DNA from: a virus
DNA: 64,000 bases
Reading direction: 5' to 3' (one strand)
Virus record (IMG/VR): IMGVR_UViG_3300042922_000707
Coordinates: 1 to 64,000 of that record
Part shown: piece after piece, positions 39,681-48,040 of the stretch
How the letters are laid out: each line of letters begins with the position of its first letter
Position numbering within the stretch: position 1 is the stretch's first letter
Translations under genes and position numbers: made by a program
The notes under the pieces: model-generated
Database searches by the model: none
What the model was told of the DNA's origin: nothing
The model's input: only the letters and a program-made list of their open reading frames with translations

Positions 39681-39986
39681 CTATGAAAGTATTTTAAAGT
39701 GTTGTTCCATATTGACTGTTCTGTTTAGGTGAATCATGGAAAGTGGGTGTCCTTCATCCATCAACTCTCTGACTTTACCAACTGCTTCTTCCAGTGAGTC
39801 AGTTTCTAAAACATTTCTCCAGTGCTCTTTTCCTGTACCATTCATTGTATTATAGGTACCATCTACTCTTTCTGACGTGTAAACGGTGCCACCAAAATAG
39901 GTGTAAACCGTCTCGTCGCCACTTGTGTCAACAAAATGTGTTCTCAAATATACTGCAAACTGTTTTACCTTTCTATGTGCTGGCAT
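39681..39986 (-). CDS. Small tail-region protein, paralog A (101 residues)
   Basis: It begins MPAHRKVKQFAVYLRTHF and contains GKEHWRNVLETDSLEEAV. The neighbouring 102-residue protein at 40001 shares the same pattern throughout (GGxxY, EHWxxVxExDSI), so the two arose by tandem duplication. AAGGAGG precedes the ATG. Function unknown; expressed with tail-tip genes. Confidence 0.7.
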   Translation of the reverse strand: MPAHRKVKQFAVYLRTHFVDTSGDETVYTYFGGTVYTSERVDGTYNTMNGTGKEHWRNVLETDSLEEAVGKVRELMDEGHPLSMIHLNRTVNMEQHFKILS

Positions 39987-40000
39987 ACTGTATCCCTCCT

Positions 40001-40309
40001 TTATACCATAATTTCAAAATTCTCATCCAATTGTACTCTTTGTTCCAACTTAATACGCTGGAATGTATGTCCCAATGCAACCTGCTTTTTAACTTCCCTA
40101 ATTGCATCAACAATTGAGTCAATTTCTGCTACTAATTTCCAATGCTCCGAGCCAACACCAACCATTTTATTGGAATAGGGCGCTCCTGGCATGGAGTCCA
40201 TTATGTCACCGCCATAGTAAAAGAAATTTTCCTCTCCACCAGACTCTACAGTGTAGTTCATTTGAACGTATACACCAAAATTCTTTACTCTTCTGTAATC
40301 AACTGGCAT
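40001..40309 (-). CDS. Small tail-region protein, paralog B (102 residues)
   Basis: It begins MPVDYRRVKNFGVYVQMNY and contains GSEHWKLVAEIDSIVDAI, aligned along its length with the gene at 39681. AAGGAGG precedes the ATG. The pair lies between the 1101-residue protein and the lectin-like tail protein. Confidence 0.7.
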   Translation of the reverse strand: MPVDYRRVKNFGVYVQMNYTVESGGEENFFYYGGDIMDSMPGAPYSNKMVGVGSEHWKLVAEIDSIVDAIREVKKQVALGHTFQRIKLEQRVQLDENFEIMV

Positions 40310-40310
40310 A

Positions 40311-43300
40311 TTATATTTCCTCCTTTTTTAATAGTTTGTTACTCTTTTGAATACTTCTTCTTCTAAAGCCCTTAAGTTTGTCAAGCTTTAGGTCCTCATC
40401 CGAGTGGTGGCTCTTGTAATACTCAATCATTTTATCAATAATGTTTCTTACATACTTAGCCCCCTTTAAGCCCGTTTTCTCGGATTCCGTTATATTGTTT
40501 AAAATACCCTCGGAATACCATCTAACATGTCTAAATATTTTCCAATAGTCCTGCCTACCTTCCATGTTTGGATTATTATATCTATCATAGCTGTCCGGGT
40601 AAAACTCTGGAATTTTATCCTCTGTGTCTGGTATTTGATGGTCGAGCCAATCAAACAGTGCTGTTATGAAATGCTTTATTGCCTGCTCCGGTGTACATCC
40701 TGCGTATCCGGATAGATTTGTTCTAAATAGCAGTTCCATAAAATCTATTACATTTTTGAGTATGTCCAAATCAACAAGGACTCTGCCCTTGCCCTCATCC
40801 TTTCCCGGTAATGGGTCTACCATAAATCCATTTATTGGGTTATTTATGTAGTCCCAATTATCATTTGGTACAAGCGGGTCATCATATGGACCATCACTGG
40901 GCATAAAGTACCACCTTCTGTACATCTCATCAAATAGGAACCCAATTTCTACTATAACTTCCTTTAGCTTGTCTAACTCTGCATCATCCAAAGTCACGCC
41001 GTTCTTTATCTTCTCAACCAGCTCCTGTCCAAGTTGGTACAGTTCCTCTGTCCCGTCACGTTCCAAAAGTAGTTCATGGAATACGGAAACCAACTCTCGT
41101 TTATCATCTGACAATTGGTAAATTTTATCCACAAATGTAAGTTTTTCCTTGGAGCCCTGAAGTAGTCTTTCCATATCCAATCCTAAGATTTCCTTGTCCC
41201 CCACTTTAATTCCCTGAAGTAGACTTTTAATGTCCGGTGCAGGCTTGTCTAACTTGTCCAGACGCTCTTGAATCTCGATTAAGTCTATCAAATACTCCCC
41301 ATCATCCACTGCGGTTATAAGCCGACCACCACCAACTGCGTCCCTAAGTTTTAGGCTAAGTTGCAACATTATCACTAAATTGAGTAACTCCCGTGGTCCC
41401 TTGTCCGCATGCCCTATGTGAGTTCTATCTATTTGGGTTAACTGCCTAAATTGAGCACCTATGTGCATTATATATATCTTTCTCCAAGACTTTAGAACTC
41501 GGGCACTGTCTTTTATTATATCAATGTCCCTTGACTGTTTATCTAACTCCGTAGGGTCTTTAGCACATACGGAATCTTTCTCTTTTCTTGTCAATTGGTG
41601 TAAGCGTTTTATAATCCTAATTTCCACCATTTGCCTTTCAAACTCTATTAAGAATTCCTGTAGTAATACGTCTCTGTCCTTGCTATCCGCTTGGTACTCC
41701 AAGTCCAGTTGCTCCATTTCCTTCCTTAGTTTACCATCCAAATGGTGCATTGAGTAGTCAAGCAGTAATTCTTTTTGCTCTGTAGTAGCGGAATCCTTCA
41801 ATCCTTCCTGTGCTATCAGTTGCCTTAACGTTTTGTCAAGGAGTTCAAATGGCTTGGACTGTGTGAATTTCTTAATTTCGGGGTCTCCGGTAAGCATACC
41901 ACGTATTATATATGGCATTTTATTTGAGAAATCATAGCCCGCAATTTTGGAATTTATAATACCTTTTTGTTCCTTTGATAGCATATAGGACCTAGCCAGC
42001 AGTTCCTGAAATATTGACTTTACTTCTGTACTTAATACGCCTGACTGCAATATGGATATGTCCTTCAAGGATTTGGATAACCTGTGTGGTGGCATATTTA
42101 TTACTGCCCCAATCATCAATCTGGTTGCACTATGTAAATGCTTCTGTAGTGTAAATTCCTTTCCAAATTTTAGATAGTTGTCCAGTGCCTGGGGTACAGA
42201 AGAATCCTTAAATTTTCTAAACAGCCCCATCATTTCCCTGTCCGTAAATACCTGCTTTGTATGATGTAGCTCTGAAGACACTTGACTTGTATTTAGAATC
42301 TCTCTGATTGTGTTTAGGTAGGACTCAATTAGTTTGTCCAACTTTATCTCTCTCTCCGTTCCAATATCCAGAATCAACAGATGAGTAATTTCATCCACCC
42401 ATTGCTCTATTGTAGCGGCGTCTATATATCCTAGGGCAAGTTCACGCTCCGATTTACTAATTCCAGTATAAGTGGACAAAATAAACTCTTCCCCTTCCGC
42501 CCGCAGTGAATACATGTCCTTAACAAGCGTAGCCTCACTTTCACCTTCCAAACCATATGAAATATCATCCACTATCAATTGGTACAATGCTCGTTCAAAC
42601 CATCCCATTACACTCAGCTTAGCCTCTCTTAGCTCATAGGAGCCTGTGTACTGTTCCTGTTCAATTCGTGCATTTTTTAATTCGCTTGAGCTTAGTAGGC
42701 CCTTCCCTATAAACTGCAACTGCTTAACTATCTCTGCTGGGTTTTCCATATCCAGCGGGGTTCCCATTTCCTTTTCCGGGTAAGCTCCCAATTCCATACT
42801 ATTAACTGGAATATATATTCCAGTACTATCAACAGTGGCACCATTAAGGTACTGCAAGAATTCATTTAACTCTACTTCACCTATAGTTGCACTCAGCCCA
42901 CTTATTAGGGCATAATCCATAATCTCGGTAGTTTTAAGTCTATCCGTTTTCTCCACATGGGTAATTAAAATTTCTTGGAGCCCTCTAAACAGATTTTGCC
43001 ATTTAATTCTCTGCACCACCAATTCCGGATTTGATTTTTCTGTGCTTATACCTTTGCTAACTTGTGCAGACTTTAGTTTTCCGAGTTCCAACATCCTGTT
43101 AATGTATAATACCTTGCTTATTACTAACATGGGTAAACCAGTGCTGTTTATGTAGCCCTCACAAGCCTTAATTCTGTCCGTTTCCATTGTTCCCGTAAGG
43201 GTTAAACTAAATGCACCTTCCGTTTTTATTGCCTGTTTAATGAGCTCGTTCTGCACTTCCTTCATTTTAGTAGCATGCAGGACATTAAAAATTTCAACTA

Positions 43301-43616
43301 ACTTGGACTTATCTGTAAACAGTGTGCCATGGCTGTTCAGTTTAGTTTCCTTGGCAGCCACCTTATCCAACATTAGTCCCCACTGCTTTTCAATGGCCTC
43401 AATTTCTATATTTCTGTCTAGTAGTAGCATTCCGCTAAAGACATCCCCCACTCGCTTTTCAAATGGTAAATAGGCAAAATATAAGTATTTCCAAAGGGCA
43501 GTGGGTAGAAAGGAAAATGAATATGAATTGTCGTAGCCACCTTGAAAAGATATTCCGTATGCGTTAAAATTCTTGCCTGACTTTAATAGTTCTTCAAAGA
43601 AATTACCATAATTCAT
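40311..43616 (-). CDS. Large helical tail-region protein, 1101 residues
   Basis: Almost entirely helical and highly charged, with long Leu/Lys/Glu-rich segments and no signal peptide or transmembrane segment. It begins with an aromatic-rich segment (GISFQGGYDNSYSFSFLPTALWKYLYF). The pattern fits a long rod-like or fibre-associated structural protein rather than the tape measure, which is separately encoded at 48041. ATG with GGAGGG upstream. No recognised domain. Confidence 0.65.
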   Translation of the reverse strand: MNYGNFFEELLKSGKNFNAYGISFQGGYDNSYSFSFLPTALWKYLYFAYLPFEKRVGDVFSGMLLLDRNIEIEAIEKQWGLMLDKVAAKETKLNSHGTLFTDKSKLVEIFNVLHATKMKEVQNELIKQAIKTEGAFSLTLTGTMETDRIKACEGYINSTGLPMLVISKVLYINRMLELGKLKSAQVSKGISTEKSNPELVVQRIKWQNLFRGLQEILITHVEKTDRLKTTEIMDYALISGLSATIGEVELNEFLQYLNGATVDSTGIYIPVNSMELGAYPEKEMGTPLDMENPAEIVKQLQFIGKGLLSSSELKNARIEQEQYTGSYELREAKLSVMGWFERALYQLIVDDISYGLEGESEATLVKDMYSLRAEGEEFILSTYTGISKSERELALGYIDAATIEQWVDEITHLLILDIGTEREIKLDKLIESYLNTIREILNTSQVSSELHHTKQVFTDREMMGLFRKFKDSSVPQALDNYLKFGKEFTLQKHLHSATRLMIGAVINMPPHRLSKSLKDISILQSGVLSTEVKSIFQELLARSYMLSKEQKGIINSKIAGYDFSNKMPYIIRGMLTGDPEIKKFTQSKPFELLDKTLRQLIAQEGLKDSATTEQKELLLDYSMHHLDGKLRKEMEQLDLEYQADSKDRDVLLQEFLIEFERQMVEIRIIKRLHQLTRKEKDSVCAKDPTELDKQSRDIDIIKDSARVLKSWRKIYIMHIGAQFRQLTQIDRTHIGHADKGPRELLNLVIMLQLSLKLRDAVGGGRLITAVDDGEYLIDLIEIQERLDKLDKPAPDIKSLLQGIKVGDKEILGLDMERLLQGSKEKLTFVDKIYQLSDDKRELVSVFHELLLERDGTEELYQLGQELVEKIKNGVTLDDAELDKLKEVIVEIGFLFDEMYRRWYFMPSDGPYDDPLVPNDNWDYINNPINGFMVDPLPGKDEGKGRVLVDLDILKNVIDFMELLFRTNLSGYAGCTPEQAIKHFITALFDWLDHQIPDTEDKIPEFYPDSYDRYNNPNMEGRQDYWKIFRHVRWYSEGILNNITESEKTGLKGAKYVRNIIDKMIEYYKSHHSDEDLKLDKLKGFRRRSIQKSNKLLKKEEI

Positions 43617-43642
43617 ATAACTGTTCCCTCCATAAAATATTA

Positions 43643-43668
43643 AGCAAGGGGGAATGAACCCCCTTGTC
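43643..43668 (-). terminator. Strong hairpin between the 328-residue and 1101-residue genes
   Basis: CAAGGGGG (43645-43652) pairs with CCCCCTTG (43659-43666) around 6 nt. On the minus strand CTTAATATTTT follows. The weak T-tract suggests a partial terminator or message-stabilising hairpin. Confidence 0.55.
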
Positions 43669-43669
43669 T

Positions 43670-44656
43670 TTATACGACGCTTGGTTTAAGTATTGCAACC
43701 CCATATTGAACGTTTGAAGAGTTATTAAACATGGAATATGGAGCATTCAGTGCAAAATACTTATAAACTTTTTCCGGCTTTTCTGGGTCCACCGAACCCT
43801 TATTGATAATAAGCTCGTCCTGATGAACAACAGAACTTCTGTCTGTTACAATTATGGCATCCAGCTCACCTCTGTAGCCATCCAATCCATGCCACATGTA
43901 AGCAGGTGACATATGATATTTGTGCGTCCAATTGGAAGGTCCTAGGATGTGCTTGTCCACAAATTCATCTGGAGTTGTTATACTTAACACATGTGCCTGG
44001 AATGGATATCCTGAACGAGTCTTCAGCATACAAACATCAGTTACTGCATTACCCGTCTTATCTCCAAAAGTTCTTGGGTAATTTGGAACCATGTCACTAG
44101 ATACTGTCATTCCAAAGTTGCCCTCTGTGTCCGGGTCAGCTCCTTCAAACCCCTTAACCATACCAAAATAACCAAATGATATCAAATAGTCATCAAAGTT
44201 GGCATTCGGGTCTCCCATTAATACTGAAGCGATTGTGTCCTTGGATAAATACATCCAGAATGATATTGGTAACCACCCCTTAACAGTTGCCTCCGTATCT
44301 CGTCTAAACCACGCCCATTCAGCGTACTCACTTACATTGTCTGCAGACCAAGTGTCGGTCTCTGCGTCATAACTATGACCAAATCTAGTTTTAACCATGT
44401 AGTGGTTTGGTTCTTCCACTGCATCCACTGTGACCATTGCTGGTTTCATAAATTCCACATATACTGTAGCACCACCTGTGGTAGTAGTCTTAATTACAAA
44501 CTTGTCCACCATTGCGTCAATTTGTTCTTGTAGTGTACCCCCTACTGGGTAGGCAATTGCCCAAGCGTCTGCACCATGAGCGGCATCCGTTACTGTCGTA
44601 AGTATGGACCTTAGAAAGTTAGTTGCATTTGTGTAACCTGTAATCCATTTTGGCAT
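43670..44656 (-). CDS. Structural protein, 328 residues, tail region
   Basis: The protein is beta-rich with a Trp-rich segment (WAWFRRDTEATVKGWLPISFWMYLS) and an Asp/Gly-rich C-terminus; it resembles phage baseplate or receptor-proximal proteins in composition, but no domain is named. TAAGGAGG precedes the ATG. It is followed by the hairpin at 43643-43668, which may set its expression level. Likely a virion component by position. Confidence 0.6.
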   Translation of the reverse strand: MPKWITGYTNATNFLRSILTTVTDAAHGADAWAIAYPVGGTLQEQIDAMVDKFVIKTTTTGGATVYVEFMKPAMVTVDAVEEPNHYMVKTRFGHSYDAETDTWSADNVSEYAEWAWFRRDTEATVKGWLPISFWMYLSKDTIASVLMGDPNANFDDYLISFGYFGMVKGFEGADPDTEGNFGMTVSSDMVPNYPRTFGDKTGNAVTDVCMLKTRSGYPFQAHVLSITTPDEFVDKHILGPSNWTHKYHMSPAYMWHGLDGYRGELDAIIVTDRSSVVHQDELIINKGSVDPEKPEKVYKYFALNAPYSMFNNSSNVQYGVAILKPSVV

Positions 44657-44672
44657 TATAATACCTCCTTAA

Positions 44673-45086
44673 TTATGGTAAATTCTTTGACATAAAATCC
44701 AAGTCAACCCATATCACCTTAGATGTTCCAGATACGTTGTTATATCTAAGTTCTAGAGACTGACCAAAATCAACTCTTTTGACACCTTTGAGTGTCTTTA
44801 TTTGACCCAACTCCTTTGTATATATAGTATCCAAAATAACTGAATTGTCCATATACAGTGACCAGTAATCCATATCATCAAAACCACTCTGCATCACTGT
44901 AACTTCTAGTAGCTCCAGTTCTGAATTTGGAAGTAGGTTACCTGGTGACCCCAACTGAAAGTTAATTGGGCCTACAAGGGGTGGGATATGAAATCTATAA
45001 CCCTTTGTATAAGTATTCTTAAATTTAGGGTACAGCGGGTAGGGTAATTTACTTATCTTACCATCTAAAACTATTACTCCTGACAT
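44673..45086 (-). CDS. Hypothetical tail-region protein, 137 residues
   Basis: Beta-strand-rich (SGVIVLDGKISKLPYPLYPKF, SLYMDNSVILDTIY). AAGGGGTGG precedes the ATG. It lies between the 328-residue and 140-residue structural candidates, and is probably a small baseplate or fibre-attachment protein. Confidence 0.6.
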   Translation of the reverse strand: MSGVIVLDGKISKLPYPLYPKFKNTYTKGYRFHIPPLVGPINFQLGSPGNLLPNSELELLEVTVMQSGFDDMDYWSLYMDNSVILDTIYTKELGQIKTLKGVKRVDFGQSLELRYNNVSGTSKVIWVDLDFMSKNLP

Positions 45087-45097
45087 AAAACCACCCC

Positions 45098-45520
45098 TTA
45101 AATTAAGTCCAATTTTATTATGTTTCCTTTATCCTCAACCAGTCCACCAACTGACGGATTGTACCTTTGATAGAATATACCAACAGTGTACGTCGTTGAG
45201 AAAAGGAATGTTACTTTTATCTGTGTATAATCATCATATATGTCTTTTATAAACCTAAACTGCAACTCTTGTGATTCTCCTATGTCTATGCCTATAACGT
45301 CATCGTCTTCATTGTATAGAAATACCTGTGGGTGTGTTAGCCTAAAGTCCAGTTCACTGAAAACATGTGTATGCTCCGGGACTCCGCCATTGCCTGGCCC
45401 GCTACTTCCTCCCCCGCCATCTCCCACATATCCAAAGAATCCAGCTATTCCGGGGTCGCCTGTTTTCTCAAATATCATTTTAAGTATTGGCTCATAAAGC
45501 CCATTTGGCTGCCAAGACAT
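45098..45520 (-). CDS. Gly-rich tail protein, 140 residues
   Basis: A flexible Gly/Ser stretch (GDGGGGSSGPGNGG, about 33-46) joins a short N-terminal helix to a beta-rich domain. This design is common for fibre-attachment proteins. AGGAAGGTGA precedes the ATG. No family recognised. Confidence 0.6.
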   Translation of the reverse strand: MSWQPNGLYEPILKMIFEKTGDPGIAGFFGYVGDGGGGSSGPGNGGVPEHTHVFSELDFRLTHPQVFLYNEDDDVIGIDIGESQELQFRFIKDIYDDYTQIKVTFLFSTTYTVGIFYQRYNPSVGGLVEDKGNIIKLDLI

Positions 45521-45548
45521 ATAATCACCTTCCTATTTTTACAAAATA

Positions 45549-45577
45549 ATTATAGCACAGTAAAAAGTCTAATGCAA
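45549..45577 (-). promoter_or_regulatory. Promoter of the tail-tip block
   Basis: Minus strand TTGCAT (45572-45577), 17 bp, consensus TATAAT (45549-45554), directly before the 45098 gene. Confidence 0.7.
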
Positions 45578-45596
45578 TATATTCTTTTTCATATGC

Positions 45597-47315
45597 CTAG
45601 AAACATATAGATTTGATTTCCCACCCAATTGTTTGATTGCTTGGACTCAAATCCGCATAGCCAGTTATGTTTAAAAGGGTCAACCTTATCTGGTCCGATG
45701 GAAATAGTTTAGTCTGTGTAGTACATTTGATTAACGCAATAAAGCTTGAATTTACGGGCACAGGGTCAGCACTGCTCAAGTATAGTATACTTCCTCCATA
45801 CACTTCCTGAATAGTGTTTTTAAGTGCAAGTCCCGCCTCATAGGTTGGGATTCCCTTTTTATTGAGCTCTGTGCTGTCTGCAAGTCCCTCCGGATTAGCT
45901 TGCTCTAATATGTCGTCATAGCTGAAATCGGAAGTAATGCTCCAACCTGAGCCATCTACTTTCAACATGTTAATGATTGCTCCAATAACATCGTCGTCCA
46001 ATGAGGAATGAATTGATATACGGGCCTCGTTAAATATGCCTCTCATGTCTAAAACTATATTATAGGATTCTCTTGGTTGTAACCATACATCTTTTGTCTT
46101 CCATGTTGCAGTAGCCTGCCCAAAATACCTACCCGTCGACTTTGCTACTATGTTATCTGCATTCACAAAAGCTTCCAACTCTATAGTATCAAAGAATGTT
46201 CCATCGCTTAATTCTGTCTTTATTGCCGTTATTCTGTATATGTCCGAAGCTGTGCTTACCCGCTCACTTAACCTTGCGACATCGCCTATTTGCAGTGCGG
46301 GGTGAGCAACTGCCACTATTGATATTCTACGTGTTACCCTTAACATCATTGCAAAGGCACTCTGTGCCGCAAGTTTTCTTTTCTGTGGTGTGTTTGCCCA
46401 TGGTATCGTAATCTTTGCCGCTCTCGGGAAAGTAGGCCTTAGCCAATCCGCAAACTGCTTATTCTCAAATTCTTCCCATCCTGTGTCAGACGCTATGATT
46501 AAAGTATCTCGTGCATCCTGTGTGTCTATTACAAAATCACCAGAGGATAGATTTAAATAATCCTTAAATACCACAACTGGCTCTGCTGTCCCCGAGGGGT
46601 ATATATTTCTCTCCGCCCTAATTGTACCAATATTAGTAGCATAAATCTTGTATCCGATTGAGTCAGTGAGTTGTTTAATTGCGTCTATATACTTTAGACC
46701 AAGCTCAAAGCTTAGGTCGGATGTTATAGTGTATGCAGAGCCGTCTTCAAACTTTGACTCTTCTACCTCAGCTACAAGCCCTGCCTTATTGATTAGGTCA
46801 GCAATCAATGCACTAATTAATAATGGTGCATCTGGGTCATACTCATAAGTCAATTCCTTTGCATCATCTGGAATAATTTGTTGGTCCAGCAAGTACTTCA
46901 TATTGTCTCTAGCTGTAACCTCAAGCTCTGAATTGTCTGCACTTATTTTTACCTTATCAATCACACCAGTGAAAACATGCAGTCTCTCATCTCCATAGCC
47001 CACCCAAGCCTCTACTTTGTTTTCCGGGTACATTGAGTATTGGTATCCGGAACGCTCCAAGTCTAAATGTGGAAATTTGTCAGGTAGGTAATGAGGACTT
47101 TTTGTGCCGTCCGTATTTTCAATAACAAACGTAATTTCGGATGCAAGTGAATCCTCTCTCCTGTCCCAACCAAATGACTTTACATTTCTCAGTACCCTTG
47201 GTGTGTCATTAAGTACTTGATTATTCCAAACACTTATTTCAATTGTGGGCATTGCTTTGTCCACCTGTAAATGCTCTCTTATATAATCCTTTATAGCTCC
47301 TTCAAAGTGTAACAT
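45597..47315 (-). CDS. Tail hub/baseplate protein (late-control-D/XkdQ-like)
   Basis: The 572-residue protein combines an N-terminal beta domain (EISVWNNQVLNDTPRVL...) with an internal segment DVARLSERVSTASDIYRITAIKTE, as in the hub proteins that form the tail tip. Length and gene order (after the tape measure and a 241-residue protein) fit a tail-associated hub. The ATG at 47315 overlaps the previous stop (TAATG). No lysozyme or peptidase motif seen. Confidence 0.7.
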   Translation of the reverse strand: MLHFEGAIKDYIREHLQVDKAMPTIEISVWNNQVLNDTPRVLRNVKSFGWDRREDSLASEITFVIENTDGTKSPHYLPDKFPHLDLERSGYQYSMYPENKVEAWVGYGDERLHVFTGVIDKVKISADNSELEVTARDNMKYLLDQQIIPDDAKELTYEYDPDAPLLISALIADLINKAGLVAEVEESKFEDGSAYTITSDLSFELGLKYIDAIKQLTDSIGYKIYATNIGTIRAERNIYPSGTAEPVVVFKDYLNLSSGDFVIDTQDARDTLIIASDTGWEEFENKQFADWLRPTFPRAAKITIPWANTPQKRKLAAQSAFAMMLRVTRRISIVAVAHPALQIGDVARLSERVSTASDIYRITAIKTELSDGTFFDTIELEAFVNADNIVAKSTGRYFGQATATWKTKDVWLQPRESYNIVLDMRGIFNEARISIHSSLDDDVIGAIINMLKVDGSGWSITSDFSYDDILEQANPEGLADSTELNKKGIPTYEAGLALKNTIQEVYGGSILYLSSADPVPVNSSFIALIKCTTQTKLFPSDQIRLTLLNITGYADLSPSNQTIGWEIKSICF

Positions 47316-48040
47316 TACCAACCCACCCCCGCCTGATAAGGTGCATTAAATATGCAGTCAACGTAAAAACAGTCCTCTGAAATCATTGTAACATCCTCAA
47401 CTACTATTACACCCCTATAGAAAATCCCCAATTCATCTTTAACAGCATGCACCTTATAGGCGTTTGCCATAAAATCCAGATACGCATTGGGGCTATTGAA
47501 GTACAGGCTAAATTTACTGGTTGCGTGCCCTCTGCCTGTCTGCTGGAATACACTGAATCCCCTAAGTATCCCATGGGTTGTTGGTGTTGCTTCCTGTCTG
47601 AACGGTATTGGCTTTCTAAATAGGCAGTTTATCTCGTCATACCCAATTATCTTTATCTCACCCAAGCTTGCATCACTTCCACCATCTGACTCAATTTTAA
47701 TGTCTCTCCACCCCGGCAAAGCTTTTATGGATGGTGAAAATTCCCATGCGGCTGGTCCTTCAATTGTATGTAAAACAGCCCCATCAATTGACATCTCAAG
47801 ACTACCGCCCCCCATAATCGCCCTTGTAAATTTGATTTCCGATAATGGATGCATTAGATTTATAGTTTCTCTGGCATACGCACCATTGTTATTCATTCCA
47901 ATAACACTCCAATCAACGCCATTGGCATCGGTGCCCGAAAGTATTAGGGCACCTCCACCAAGAGTTAAACCACTCCAATTGTTATCCGGATAGTATCTTC
48001 TTTCCATTTCCGCCATTCTATATAATCTACGTCTAGCCAT
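47315..48040 (-). CDS. Distal tail-like protein, 241 residues
   Basis: The position directly after the tape measure and before the hub is that of Dit-type distal tail proteins, and the size fits. The sequence is beta-rich with an N-terminal basic stretch (MARRRLYRMAEMERRYY). GGAGAGG precedes the ATG, immediately after the tape-measure stop. No motif confirms the family, so this is by order and size. Confidence 0.6.
   Translation of the reverse strand: MARRRLYRMAEMERRYYPDNNWSGLTLGGGALILSGTDANGVDWSVIGMNNNGAYARETINLMHPLSEIKFTRAIMGGGSLEMSIDGAVLHTIEGPAAWEFSPSIKALPGWRDIKIESDGGSDASLGEIKIIGYDEINCLFRKPIPFRQEATPTTHGILRGFSVFQQTGRGHATSKFSLYFNSPNAYLDFMANAYKVHAVKDELGIFYRGVIVVEDVTMISEDCFYVDCIFNAPYQAGVGW

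Noticed and set aside
40311-43616. 1101-residue protein as the tape measure
   Set aside because: The 705-residue protein at 48041 has the hydrophobic segments and chaperone-adjacent position of a tape measure.
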